Origin: Chara braunii
Taxonomy: Eukaryota; Streptophyta; Charophyceae; Charales; Characeae
Length of the DNA stretch: 28,444 nt
Assembly: GCA_003427395.1 (NCBI GenBank)
Contig: BFEA01000143.1
Location: forward strand, 2,692,996 to 2,721,439
Direction of reading: 5' to 3'
Shown: positions 18,251 to 28,187 of the stretch, one piece after another
Layout of the letters: the number at the start of each line of letters is the position of its first letter
How positions within the stretch are numbered: the first letter of the stretch is position 1
Program-made: the position numbers and the translations under genes
The notes under the pieces: model-generated
Told to the model about the DNA's origin: nothing
What the model saw: the letters and a program-made list of their open reading frames with translations, nothing else
The model's database searches: none

Positions 18251-18357
18251 GGCAGACAATGACAGTTTGACAAAACAGTCTAGCACAATCTGATACACAC
18301 ACACACACACACTCTCTGATACACAGACATATACAGGTCTACGCACCCCGACCACTG

Positions 18358-18400
<43 letters not shown>
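18358..18400. repeat. Poly(A) run in B6
   Basis: About 43 consecutive A just inside the right GC-rich end of B6. Confidence 0.95.
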
Positions 18401-18402
<2 letters not shown>

Positions 18403-18491
18403 CAACAACGTTCGCGCCTGCAAAAACACGTCCGGACGAACGTATTCGCGTTCGATTCCAAACGCGAACAACGTGCAACACAATCCATAAA

Positions 18492-20330
18492 TATACACTA
18501 TTGGTGACAACACACCAAGGCCACAATTTATCTCATAAAACTGAAAACACGAATTAAAAATACTTTCAAAAAATTGTTAAAAAAATGAATATTCTATATA
18601 TCAAGGTCTCATATATACACACTTAAGTGGTTATCGATGTTAATTAACCTCAAACATGTATGACTCCTTGTGTCTCTGTCTTCCTCTCTATGATGCTCTT
18701 AGGTTCCTTCATATCTCATTAATATTTTCTATTTATCGTTTTCTCTTATTCAAGTTCGTTATGGTTTTTGATATTGTTGATTTATTTTTACGACTGTCTT
18801 TTAATCACACCTGAGGCTTTATAGCACAAAACCATGATAATGTTTTTGTATAAAACTTGAATAAAAAATTGTATTTATGTTTACTACCTTTGAACTTTTG
18901 TACTGTGATGAAATTCTCAATCTTGAACTTCGACAGTTTTAGCATTTGACTTCGTTGACGGAGGTCAACATAAATATAACCACTAGTTTCTTAGACTTGC
19001 ATGATATTGGGTTGACGATTGGGTAAGACTGACCAATAGACAAGACTGATTAATATGATAGATATGCCAAGTCCTATAATGCCTATCGGACTACAACCTA
19101 ACTACCCCATCGATTTGACATACGTTATAAAATATTCGACATTGAAACTCCGAGAACGACAAAATAATTAGAAGTAATGGAAAAATGTTAAGTTATTTCG
19201 TCGCATGACTAAAAAACATTTTAAGAACAATATGCATTAAACTTGATAAATTGGTATATATAAAAAATTATAAGCCACAAAATTTAGCACATACCTAATA
19301 ATAAAAAATAATATATAGAAAACGTTTTTCACAAAGGCTGACAAAAATTACAGGTGGAATGGTTCGTCGTTGCCCAAAAAAAAAACTTATTGCATTATTT
19401 TTTGATATCATTACAAGTTACAAACAAAACTTGATGAACTTTGTTTTAACCCGATGTCAGATTTGTTGAACCTTCAGATATATCTAAAATAAAATGTGCC
19501 CACAAAGAAATATTTTCGGTCTAAGTGGTGCTTGTGATTCTGGTCATTTTGTTGTTGTTGTACATGAACCTGGTTGGATTACGATCGCTTATATAAAAAA
19601 CAAAAGGGTAAGCAAAATTTATATAATTATGCTAATATTTAAAAAACCGTATGAAATTTGTATGAACCGAACTTAAAAAACAACAACGACAAAGATAGTT
19701 ACACACACATGTTTTTTCATGTTAGCAAGGTAAGTAATGAAAAAAAAAAATGGAATAAACTATAAGTGAATCAAAAAAATGTTCAATGAAGGACAACATT
19801 CACACACATACATATACACATTTATTTACAAACTGAGAATCAAACCAATAAATAAACTCAAAGACAATAACAAAGAGTGACCAATTACAAAGGGTGAAAA
19901 GTAGGTAATACAATATTCAAAAACTTTCACAATCTTTCTTCATCTCCAACTAATTAGTCACCAAACTTTGATGTTCTCAAAGACCTAACCTTGAAAACAC
20001 CTATGAAGTTGCAGTTAGTATGAACCAAACCCACTCAAAGCAGTCCATCACTACGCACATCACGTTATAGACTATTATATCACATACTGGAATCTCCAGC
20101 TCCTTAGCCTTGTTCAAGGTCCTGCATTCTTAGTATTGATCTCTTTACTGTGTATGATGCATCCAATTTGCTATGCCTCTTCAAAGCTTGAAATCCCCCA
20201 AACATGCTAATTATGTTATTAGCTTAGCGAAAGATCAAAGCACAAAGAGGTCAGAATCAGAAAACTTATACTCTCATATTAGAAGAGGAATAAAAATCAT
20301 TAGAGAAGACGGAGTGTAAGTAGGGAGGAA
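18492..20330. other. AT-rich stretch, nothing recognised
   Basis: No RNA gene, transposon end or convincing coding region. A 60-codon frame at 19494-19676 (starts MCPQRNIFGLSG) has unremarkable content, no known motif and no supporting context. Confidence 0.4.
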
Positions 20331-20333
20331 GGT

Positions 20334-20838
20334 GTGAAACAATTAGAAGTTTGTGCGATGTACATTCACATAACACTACGCGGGCATGTTGCACATATCC
20401 ATCAATTGGTCCACCATTTATCATCGAGCCTATCAAAAAGAAGGAAGAGATGTGAGAAGAGGAACCTACATTGCTTAGGGCAAGAAGAAAGAAGCGCGCA
20501 AGAGAGGGATGAAAGAAAAAAGGGAAAAACGCGGAATGCGAGCGATAGATAAAAAACAAAAACTTGAAAAAAACAAAGTAATGTTAGAGGAGGAGCCAGA
20601 GAGAAAACTCGTGGTAACTCAATTCCAAAAACTTGAAAAAAACAAAGTAATGTTCGATAGTGTTTGTGCATGGTGCAACAAACCAAACAAACTTTCATCA
20701 ATTCAAAAGTTTGAAAGACACAATGACAAAAAAAACAAAAAAATGAACTGTGCTGAAAATCTAAATTACCAAGCTCTCCTCCATCGGTACACACAATTTA
20801 TTCTAGGACACAAAAATGTGAAAACAAAACCAAGATAA
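20334..20838 (+). other. Lys/Glu-rich open region, unassigned
   Basis: Two overlapping plus-strand frames (20334-20552 and 20509-20838) are rich in Lys, Arg and Glu in an A-rich sequence. The second contains the in-frame 23-codon repeat described separately and the segment DSVCAWCNKPNKLSS, with a CxxC. I recognise no domain, and the minus strand is also open (20402-20794). Probably non-coding, or a fragment of an unknown gene. Confidence 0.2.
20557..20654. repeat. 29-bp perfect direct repeat
   Basis: CAAAAACTTGAAAAAAACAA and the nine bases after it occur identically at 20557-20585 and 20626-20654, 69 bp apart. Confidence 0.93.
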
Positions 20839-20840
20839 CC

Positions 20841-21856
20841 AACATTGAAATCGAAGGTGAATTACGCCCTCCCCAAAACTCTTGGCCAAAAAGGGTATGT
20901 ACGAATATGTGTTGCACAAACTCTAAATCATCACAAAATGCTGTGGGGATATTTCCTTACCCACACAATGAGTCATGGCCATGCCTATTTTTCTGTTGTT
21001 GATAAACACCTCGTGCAAGCCACAATTCAGGGTAGTGAGAGCATTTGCCTAATCGTGGGCTCACCAATAGACAACTAAAATCTGTCAAATCACCAGTGTG
21101 TTTCCCATCCATTTTTCTTCGATGTGGCTGCATGCCTGCTGCAAGTTTCGGGGGTCGGCCTACCTGGGCAAAATGTTTGGCAGTGCCAGCCCAGAAAAAA
21201 CTCGCGTCGGTTTTGTTTGTTTTCCTTTTAGCGCGCAGTGCGTTTCGAGACTTGCCAAGCGAAGGGTCAAAAATACTGGTGGTTTAAACCACAAGTACTT
21301 GGCCCATACATCGGCTTCGGGTCCCCGAGCACAAGTTTCGGAGGTCCGCAACGCATGTGGGCCATCGATGAACCGGATCGACGACTCGTGCCAGTTTCGA
21401 AACTTGCGCTCGTAAACGAGAGCGCTATTTTTCTTTGGCTGGACCAAGTACTCCCTCTACAAAATGGTCCAGTGTCTCACTATATACATCCGGGTTCACC
21501 CCCCCGCCACCCCACACATCCAATTCAGGTCAGTAGCACCAAAGGTCGCCGAGAGTCTTTCCAACCTTCACAATGAGCTACTGTCTTGCCTAACTCCAGC
21601 CTACCACTAATTGAGTGAAAGACTCACTCAAGTTCCAAACCGAGGCGAGGACAAGCTACCAAGCATGGGTTCCAAGTGGTGGTAGCACGTCCGTGCTAAG
21701 TAAGCATGAATATGGTCAGATTTATCCACACATTCATACTTCCTGGCACAAGAATCACATCCCTGTGTTCTGGTGCTACATCTCATTCCCCTGTGCTTTT
21801 TTTTTTTGTTGCTATATTTGTTTTTTAATTAAACCACCACTACCTTTCATAGTATT
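20841..21856. other. Non-coding stretch with a palindrome
   Basis: 21279-21292 is a perfect 14-bp palindrome GTGGTTTAAACCAC. It lies at the centre of weakly inverted flanks containing CAAGTTTCGG and ACTTGCCAAGCG-type words (about 21135-21440), perhaps an old snap-back element. No gene is evident; the open frames are short and mutually overlapping. Confidence 0.4.
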
Positions 21857-21868
21857 GGCCAGCGGTAG
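21857..21868. repeat. LINE target-site duplication, 3' side
   Basis: GGCCAGCGGTAG directly abuts the LINE poly(T). It matches GGCCAGTGGTAG at 25433-25444 at 11 of 12 positions. Confidence 0.7.
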
Positions 21869-21905
21869 TTTTTTTTTTTTTTTTTTTTTTGAAACACCTC
21901 CTCCC

Positions 21906-21943
21906 GTGTTAGTGCTGCTGATAAGAGCAGACACCACTAACAC
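21906..21943 (-). other. LINE 3'-end stem-loop
   Basis: GTGTTAGTG (21906-21914) pairs with 21935-21943, and CTGCT (21915-21919) pairs with 21926-21930 across a 6-base loop, with a 4-base bulge on one side. The structure ends about 15 bases before the poly(A) on the LINE strand. In some LINEs a 3' stem-loop is bound by the reverse transcriptase to start reverse transcription; such a role here is inferred from position. Confidence 0.75.
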
Positions 21944-22577
21944 CAAAGGAGAGGTTCCATCTATTGGTGGGGAGCGTCACCTGCTGGAAAATGGGTCCAA
22001 CGTCCCATGTACAAAAAAAAAAATGTCTGAGGAAAATGAGGATAATGGCTGTGGGGGCCTGCCAGCATTGATTGCCCTGCAACCCAGAGGATTGACTGAG
22101 CAGGCCTGTGTAATGTCCAGTGGTGTAGTCCTTTGTTGGCTTGGAGAACTGTCATTGCCTTCTATATCTCTTCACCCACCAAAGAAGGGCGCCGGATAAG
22201 CTGTTGAGGACTGATACTCTTTAGAAAAACTGCTCACCCCATACCCTACCCAATGTCACAGATTGCTCAGGATACTAAGGCTACCACTATTGACTACCTC
22301 TACTGAACATATAGAAGAAAGGAAGAGTAGTTGAATCCTCCTCAGGGGACTCCAGAGAGGAGTTCCACGTGTGGGCACTTATGAGGATGTAAGGGAGGCC
22401 AAGTTATCAGGACAAAATTTCTGCCAACGACAGGGCGTGGGGAGGGAAGGGGTCTGGAAAATCCGAGGGAGGGCGTAATGGGAACGAGGGTTCTATGCTA
22501 GTTCAGTCTTTGAAAACTAAACGGTAGTCTCTCATTTCTTCAAAATCGTGCAACCCTTCTCCTCTGTCACCACTCCA

Positions 22578-23285
22578 TTATACTTTTGCAATCCATCCTT
22601 CTCTTTCCCCTTCTACCCAGTCTGTACAAAATGCCGTAATCCGTCTCTTGACGTCTCCAATTTGTCTGAAGAGATCTAATTGTGCTTTTGTTTCCAACCA
22701 TCTGCGTGTGAGTTCAAGGTGTACCTGCTGCTGAATTTGTTCTGTAATCTCTAACCCCTCGACCCGTACCTTCTCCATGACCAGGGTACATCTTTGCCAC
22801 CAGAGTGCCCATATCACCGCCCTCCTTCCCGATCTGTACATGTTCTCTACGAAGGCCATGGTTGTCCCTGCGTGCAACCAATGCCCAACCAATATGGCTT
22901 GCCATGACCAGGGCCAGGGAATGCCCGACACCATTTTCCTCCATATACGGTCCCACCACCATCTCCATATGAATTGAAGAAGCGAACATTGCATGGAAAT
23001 GTGTTCAATGGTCTCCGCCTTCTTGTGGGAAGGGAAGAGGCTCTGACACCGCTGGCACCATGGGAGCAATAAGCCTCTTTGTTCGAGGTTTGTACGGTCA
23101 GTCAACCAATCGTTGGTTGACACACAGCGGTGGGCTATCTGCCACTGGAGGGAGACGATTTTCATGGGTTTATATTTTTGTTCCTTGAACCATTGAATTG
23201 GTGACAGGAGGGTGCGGTCTACATTCATATGTCTGACCCATCTATCGTTAATCATGTCTCTCAGATACCTTTTAGGTCTGAGCAT
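22578..23285 (-). pseudogene. LINE zf-RVT-type C-terminal domain
   Basis: The last open segment of the LINE ORF2 (235 codons from its first Met) contains WQIAHRCVSTNDWLTDR and then C-x2-C at residues 77 and 80, His95 and Cys100 (SHKKAETIEHISMQC), followed by an aromatic-rich FIWRWWWDRIW. This C-x2-C...H-x4-C layout after the reverse transcriptase is the zf-RVT domain of plant LINEs. It probably binds nucleic acid. The stop at 22578 may be the natural end of ORF2. It is the longest undisturbed part of the element. Confidence 0.85.
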
Positions 23286-25432
23286 TTTATAGGCTGATTT
23301 AACCGTTAACTTGTGTAGGCTGATATGACCTATCTTGGGGCTTCCCCTCTTTTAGGGAGGCTGCCACGTCCATTCCACAAGGTCCAAGGGCAGGTCGTAG
23401 ATTGACTTGTTTGGCTGGAATAACACCCTTTGTCCATTCTCTTCTATCACTCTCACTCGGTGCACTGATGTTCTATCTCTCCATTCGAAGGGTGCTCTAC
23501 TCCCTAGGAGGGTGTCCATTTTGGTGATGGTGTAGTATTCAACCAGGACTATTTTGGGTGAGGCCATATGTATCAGGCCAATCTTCAGCGGGGTCCCTAT
23601 GTCTGCCACCCAATCTCCTTCTCTCAAGGTGGAGCCGCATTTGAGGATCCTGTACCATTCCAGCGGAATGGTTTCAATAAGGTTTTCCAATAACTCTTCT
23701 ACGCGATGACAGTACCTTAGGGTTGTTCGCAATTGGTCCCCTGTTTTCTAGTCCTACCTTTCATTGTCCCAGAGGTCCCCTACATTTAGCACACCATGTT
23801 TAACCCAACTCTTCCAGGGTAGGGAGCTCGTCATGACGCAACCCCTCGAGTCAGTCACTCATCTATTTCCAAAGAGGGGTTGGCGGTAGACTTCCTCCCA
23901 ATGGTTGGAGTGAGTCCTATTTGGGAATGGAAGTTTACGCCAGGTTCGTAGTTGAGATGGCCAAAAGTTGTCAAACTTCTGATCCCCTCCTTCTGACCCT
24001 TCCCTTCCATGTGGGAGCTTAAGTGGAATCGTCCAAAATCGGTCCTCTAACCAAGTCAGCGGATGGATCGTGTGAGAAGCTGCTCGGGCCAGACAGGCCA
24101 AATGTTCCAGAGCTAAGACACACCACGGGCTTTGGGGGACAAAACTGAGTTTTTTTATCCATTTAACTCGTAATGCCTGTACCTGTGTGGCTGGATCAAT
24201 TATTCTCAAACTTCCCCCCGCTCTCGACTGGATAATTGAGTCCTAAGCCACCCGGCTTATAACATTGGTCTGCTCTCCATCCCCCCTCCAAAGAAAAGTT
24301 GCTGCCTTTTTCCTCAGACTCCTCAGGGCTGCTTTACTCAAAGGCCACAACAAGGACTTGTACCATAGTGTTGCAAAAATCACATTGTTAAGTACCAAGG
24401 CTCGACCGAAAAGGGATGTGTGTTTATTTCTCCAGTTGTTTAATTTGCACTGTGCTGGTGTGCTGATCCACTCGTCGTTGATTGGTGGTCGTCCCACTGT
24501 GGTCATGAATACCCCTAGAATTCTTATTGGGGTCTCTAATGGCATCCATGCGATGCGTGGTGATTCTGGGGGGCGTCCCCCTTGGTAATGGATCCATAAT
24601 CCTTGTGTATTGAATCCCCAATTAACTGTCTTGTCAGAAACCTTAGCAAACTTTTCCATCATCTGCTGGATTTCCTCCATGTTGCGGTGCGTGGCCTCTG
24701 CTATTATTGTGAGATCGTACGGGAACAGGAAACACACCGGGATTACATCCTCTGAGATGCGTGTGACTCAGATTTTTGGTGATATATATTTTTGTTTGTC
24801 CGCAGATTGGCGGCTAGTGCCTCCATAATGACCAGGGGCAGTTGGATCCCCCCGGCGGACTGATCGTTCTAAGCGTAGGGGAGGCGCAAGACTTCCATTG
24901 ATTTGGACGCATGTAGTAGCGTTTTGGTGTAGGATTCGTATCCAGCATCTGAAGTCTGACCCAAAGTTCATTTTTTCTAGGCACCTGTTCAAAAACAAAC
25001 AGTCCACATGGTCATAGGCCTTTTCGAAATCAATGAAGATTAAGGCCGCATTTTGACGAGAGTGTCTTGTGAGCTGGAGGATCTCATGGATCATCAAAAT
25101 GTTTTCTTGTATGTTCCTGTTTTCCATGAAGCTGGTTTGAGCAGGATGGATAATGTCCTCCATCATTGGGATCATTCTATTTGTCAGGGCTTTGGACAAC
25201 ATTTTGTACACCACTGTGAGGAGTGTTATTAGTCTGTAATTCCTAATATCCATTTTATCCCCATTTTTATATAAGAGCGTTAATATCCTTTGCCCCACCC
25301 TTTCTCCCATCTCCCCTGTGAGCCACGCTTCGTTGTAGAAATCCATTACGTCTTGGCTCATAAAGTCGCATGTGGTTTCCCATAACTCCTTAGGGAAGCC
25401 ATCTATCCCAGGGGCCTTTCCTCCTTCATTTG
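22578..25432 (-). pseudogene. LINE ORF2 reverse transcriptase, decayed
   Basis: Reverse transcriptase copies the LINE RNA at the nicked target. Reading down the minus strand: KAPGIDGFPKEL (fingers, near 25410), LLYKNGDKMDIRNYRLITLL, then palm motif A IFIDFEKAYDHVD with its catalytic Asp near 25031, and motif B-like RSVRRGDP near 24855. Motif C, expected FADD, reads FPYDLTII (24725-24705), so one catalytic Asp is Tyr. Thumb/connection sequence follows, then a zf-RVT domain ending at 22578. Long stretches share one frame but are cut by stops at 24768, 24243, 23859 and 23352, with two more in 23732-23859. A frameshift pair seems to lie at about 24850-24770, where another frame reads VIMEALAANLRTN. 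Several stops (TAG) fall where Trp is expected. It cannot encode an active enzyme. Confidence 0.9.
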
Positions 25433-25444
25433 GGCCAGTGGTAG
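25433..25444. repeat. LINE target-site duplication, 5' side
   Basis: GGCCAGTGGTAG, partner of 21857-21868. It lies just outside the point where recognisable reverse transcriptase sequence begins. Confidence 0.65.
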
Positions 25445-26269
25445 CTTTAGTAGCCTACTTCTTGAAAATCGCCGTCGGCCTCCGAATTTGAATTGGGAGG
25501 CCCAGGGCCCCCATATGTGAGTAGGAATGGAGACCTGCCGGCCCCTGAATATGGCTCTTTGTTTTCTATCTTGTTCTGCCTTGGGCACTGGGCCCTTTTT
25601 TTAAAAAAAAAGGAAAAAAAAAAGAAAGGTACTGACATTAAAAAAAGGAAAAAAAGGAAAAAAAGGAAAAAAAAGGAAAAAAAAGAAAAAAGAAAACAGA
25701 TCCTTACGGCTTTGGCTCCATATCCATCCTAGGGAGCATCAGCCCCCCCCCCCCCCCCCTCCTTTGTCACGCTTAGCAGCTATATCTGAATAAAAAAAAA
25801 GTGGACATTCTTACCTGCCCTGGGGCAAGGTCGCGCTTACCCTGGAGATTCTTCATTTCTGACCGTAGATCTTTGGTATCCATTGGTCAGACACATAAGT
25901 CAAGGCTACTGTCTTGCCAGGAACAGAACGCATGGCCATTATAGCTGTATTCGGGGCAACATTCAGTCTAGACACGGCGGCAATGGCCGTACGTTCTATT
26001 CGGGGGAGGACCGTAAGGTGTACCCCCCAAAAAAAAACAAAAACAACAAAAACAAAAACTTCATGCACTTGAGATTGTTCCCAAGCAGATCATATATTCA
26101 TATCCACACAATCATTGCTAGGACCACCTCCCTCTCTAGATATCAAAGATAATAGAAAAGAAAGAAGAAGAAGGAAGAAGTGCCTCTGTTTCTGCAACAG
26201 GAATTCTGGTTCCACAGACTGGAAACAAGTTTTATGGGGGTCCTTCAGCTAATTTTTTTTATTTTTCCC
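25445..26269. other. Mixed non-coding stretch with purine and C tracts
   Basis: Contains a GGAAAAAA-type purine tract (25600-25695) and a C run (25744-25759). The minus strand over 25853-26068 is open for 71 codons, including RTAIAAVSRLNVAPNTAIMA and ALTYVSDQWIPKIYG, which is not low-complexity, but I recognise no family and see no context to support it. No RNA gene or element boundary is clear. Confidence 0.35.
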
Positions 26270-26562
26270 CCTATAGGCCAAATCAATGGCTCTGTTTGCC
26301 ATTGGCTGGGTCTTTCCTGCCAGCTCAAAAGCGAAGGGACCCATGACACCATTGGCCAGACCATTAGAGCATGGGTTGGAAGTTGGAACTTCTTTTCTTT
26401 TTTTTTTTTTTTTTTTTTTTTGGGAGGAAGTTGGAACTTGAAAAAACAGCAAAATTAAATGCAAAAGAACAGGACAAATTTGAAGTGCTGGGCCAGGTCC
26501 CACTGGCAAAGTGGATTGGATTGAACTCCTGCATCTGGACGTGTTTGTGGACAGGTGCAAAA
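26270..26562. mobile_element. Degenerate family F pieces
   Basis: GGTCCCACTGGCAAAG (26496-26511) and the bases following it to GTGTTTGTGGACAGG (about 26555) closely match the right arm of F2, read in reverse complement (27115-27180). Weaker F-end matches lie near 26290-26315 (CTCTGTTTGCCATTGG) and 26352-26380 (GGCCAGACCATTAGAGCATG). These look like broken or nested copies. Confidence 0.5.
26378..26439 (-). mobile_element. Poly(A)-tail-only retro-insertion with 14-bp duplication
   Basis: GGAAGTTGGAACTT occurs at 26378-26391 and again, identically, at 26426-26439. The 34 bases between are almost entirely T (26392-26420) ending GGGA. This is the form expected when a LINE machinery inserts little more than a poly(A) tail on the minus strand and duplicates the target. 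A plain slippage origin of the T run would not explain the flanking repeat. Confidence 0.65.
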
Positions 26563-27011
26563 TGATTTTCTTTTGTAGTTCTTTCGCGCATGGTTTCTTC
26601 ACGGTTGGTGGAATTTGGGTCACTAAATTAGGGTTGTCACGATTGTTGCGATTAGAGTTTTCTTGGTGGTGAACTTGATTTAGCAGATAATTTTCGTTGA
26701 TTTTTCAGTGGTAGGGGCTGTGGAGTTGGCTGTGGGGTGAAATGTAGTGGTGTAGTGGTGCCCTCGATGTGCTTGGCCGGTAATGCCTTGCCCGCTGACG
26801 GCCCCACCTAATTTTGTAAGGGACGCTGGGCCCGGTTCCCGGCTTTTATAAGAAATTTGAATCTGTTTTCAAAAAAAAAAAAAAAAAAAAAAAAAAAANA
26901 AAAATCTGAAAAAATAGAAAGCGAGTTTGTCACCGGCAGAAGCTAAGCGAGATTTTCTTTAACTCGTAGAACGCCCGTTAAAAATATGCGAGGTGAGAGA
27001 AAAATATACGG
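26563..27011. other. Non-coding stretch with poly(A)
   Basis: Contains a ~28-base A run with one ambiguous base near 26899. AAAAATCTGAAAAAATA follows this A run and recurs after another A run at about 27243-27258. No gene or element end identified. Confidence 0.4.
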
Positions 27012-27190
27012 CTGTCCCCTGGGCCGTGGTCCCACTAGCAAAGGGGATAGGATAGCAATCCTGAATCTGGCTATGTTTTATGCAGAGATACAGAAAAGCA
27101 GTTCTATCTCGATTTCCTGCTCCTGTCCTCAAACACGTCCAGATTCAGGCATTCAATCCGATGCTCTTTGCTAATGGGACCACGGCCTTG
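27012..27190. mobile_element. Inverted-repeat element F2 (~165-180 bp)
   Basis: GGCCGTGGTCCCACTAGCAA (27022-27041) and its continuation to CCTGAATCTGG (27070) pair with 27136-27186, giving arms of about 50 bp around a ~65-bp centre. The arms share GTGGTCCCAYTAGC with F1. A foldback MITE with no coding capacity. No target duplication is obvious. Confidence 0.8.
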
Positions 27191-27210
27191 ATGAGGAGAA
27201 GGCAGCTTTC

Positions 27211-27256
27211 AATAATAATAATAATAATAATTAAAAAAAAAAAAAAAATCTGAAAA
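27211..27256. repeat. (AAT)n and A run
   Basis: An AATAAT tract followed by an A-rich run right after F2. Confidence 0.9.
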
Positions 27257-27454
27257 AATACAGAAACCATTTTTCAAATGCCAAAAGGGCGTCACACGCC
27301 ACTGTCCCATGGTATAAAACGGCGGTACTGGGTCCTGGCCCCAGGCATGTTCAGGGCATGCTCACGCTAGCACTTTGCCGAATGTATATGTCTCTTTTCT
27401 GACCTGGCCAGGATGCACCTTGCCACTATTGCATCCACAGAGAAGGTAATATAA

Positions 27455-27949
27455 AGGGGAGCGTTAGACACTCCTCGGGGACGCAATTCCAAGGATTTTG
27501 CCTTCGTTCCACCTGTCCTCCAAGATGAAATCGGAAATGAAAATGTGAAAACACTCCGAGGACAAATCCATGGGCAAGGATTGGATTTCCCAGCCAAATC
27601 ATCCTTGGCTCCAAGGGACCTCACTAGGTCCCTTCAAGCCAAGGATCCACGTCTCACGGAGAGGAGAGGGGGAGAGGGCACACATGTAGGGAGACATTAC
27701 AACGGTTGAATCCGGATCGTGGCAGGACCCTATTGGCTGAAAGCGTCAAGCGCAACTGTTTTTCTTTTTCTTTGTTTTTTTTTTCTTTTTTTTTTTTTCT
27801 TTTTTTTTTTTTTCGGGAAAAGCTCCAAGGACGAATGTCTGAGCCGACGCTCCAAGGATGAGTCGAACGATGACACCGAAAACACTATTTTTTTCCAAGG
27901 ATTTCGTCCTTGGGCCCGAGGACGCTCCGAGGAGTGTCTTACGAGCCGC
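27455..27949. mobile_element. Inverted-repeat element G (~495 bp), possible Tourist-like MITE
   Basis: Left AGCGTTAGACACTCCTCGG and right (complement) GGCTCGTAAGACACTCCTCGG are inverted repeats. Both are followed inside by CCAAGGA/TCCTTGG words. A TAA trinucleotide lies at each edge (27452-27454 and 27950-27952), which would fit the 3-bp TWA duplication of PIF/Harbinger MITEs, but three bases are weak evidence. The interior holds a 21-bp hairpin and a T-rich tract at 27770-27813. Non-coding. Confidence 0.6.
27601..27646. repeat. 21-bp hairpin inside G
   Basis: 27601-27621 (ATCCTTGGCTCCAAGGGACC...) pairs with 27626-27646 at 19 of 21 positions around a 4-base loop. The arms repeat the TCCTTGG word found near the element ends. 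Confidence 0.88.
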
Positions 27950-28001
27950 TAAGTCCTAGTCTGTGAGTATGCCCTCAGATTGGTCCTTTTTTCCTCGGTG
28001 T

Positions 28002-28187
28002 AACTAGGGCGCAGACACAATTTCAGTTTAAAATCCAGTTCAGGCATCCCTCGCATACAACACATCCCCACCCAACCCTAAAGCTGGGTTGCATACGACG
28101 TTCACTATTTTCCTCGGTTTGACACGACATTCACGAAATCGTGACTGAAACACATTTTCAAACTGAAACTGCGTCAGTGCCCTAGTT
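28002..28187. mobile_element. Inverted-repeat element H (~186 bp)
   Basis: Left AACTAGGGCGCAGACACAAT, then TTCAGTTT, is inverted at the right end as AACTAGGGCACTGACGCAG, then TTTCAGTTT. Arms are about 30 bp with a few differences. The interior has TCACGAAATCGTGA (28132-28145), a 14-bp palindrome. Superfamily unknown; no clear target duplication. Confidence 0.7.

Larger units (their letters stand above)
17416..18483 (+). mobile_element. Family B hAT-like MITE, copy B6 (~1068 bp incl. gap)
   Basis: Left end CTGCGTAGCACGGCGAACG; right end is the complement of TTGTGTTGCACGTTGTTCGCG. A perfect 8-bp duplication TCCATAAA lies at 17408-17415 and 18484-18491. It is about three times longer than other B copies because of a GT tract, an assembly gap and a 100-bp minisatellite. 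The left subterminal region has repeated GAACACGTTC/CGTTCGGGAGAACG palindromic motifs. No coding capacity; long frames through it are GT-repeat Cys/Val artefacts. Confidence 0.9.
21869..25432 (-). mobile_element. LINE (non-LTR retrotransposon), 5'-truncated, ~3.56 kb
   Basis: The minus strand carries the downstream part of a LINE ORF2, then about 690 bases of 3' UTR, a stem-loop and a 22-base poly(A) tail (T run at 21869-21890 on the plus strand). A 12-bp duplication with one mismatch lies immediately outside both ends. The 5' end falls within the start of the reverse transcriptase, so the endonuclease and ORF1 are absent. Poly(A) tail, variable-length target duplication and 5' truncation are hallmarks of target-primed reverse transcription. 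The 194-codon plus-strand frame at 21615-22199 runs across the tail and is spurious. Confidence 0.88.

Noticed and set aside
17434-18270. 278-codon Cys/Val-rich frame
   Set aside because: It is translated GT repeat running through an N gap.
21615-22199. 194-codon plus-strand open frame
   Set aside because: It crosses the LINE poly(T), the target duplication and the 3' UTR antisense to the element.
24265-24588. 107-codon plus-strand frame
   Set aside because: It is antisense to the LINE reverse transcriptase, which has clear family motifs.
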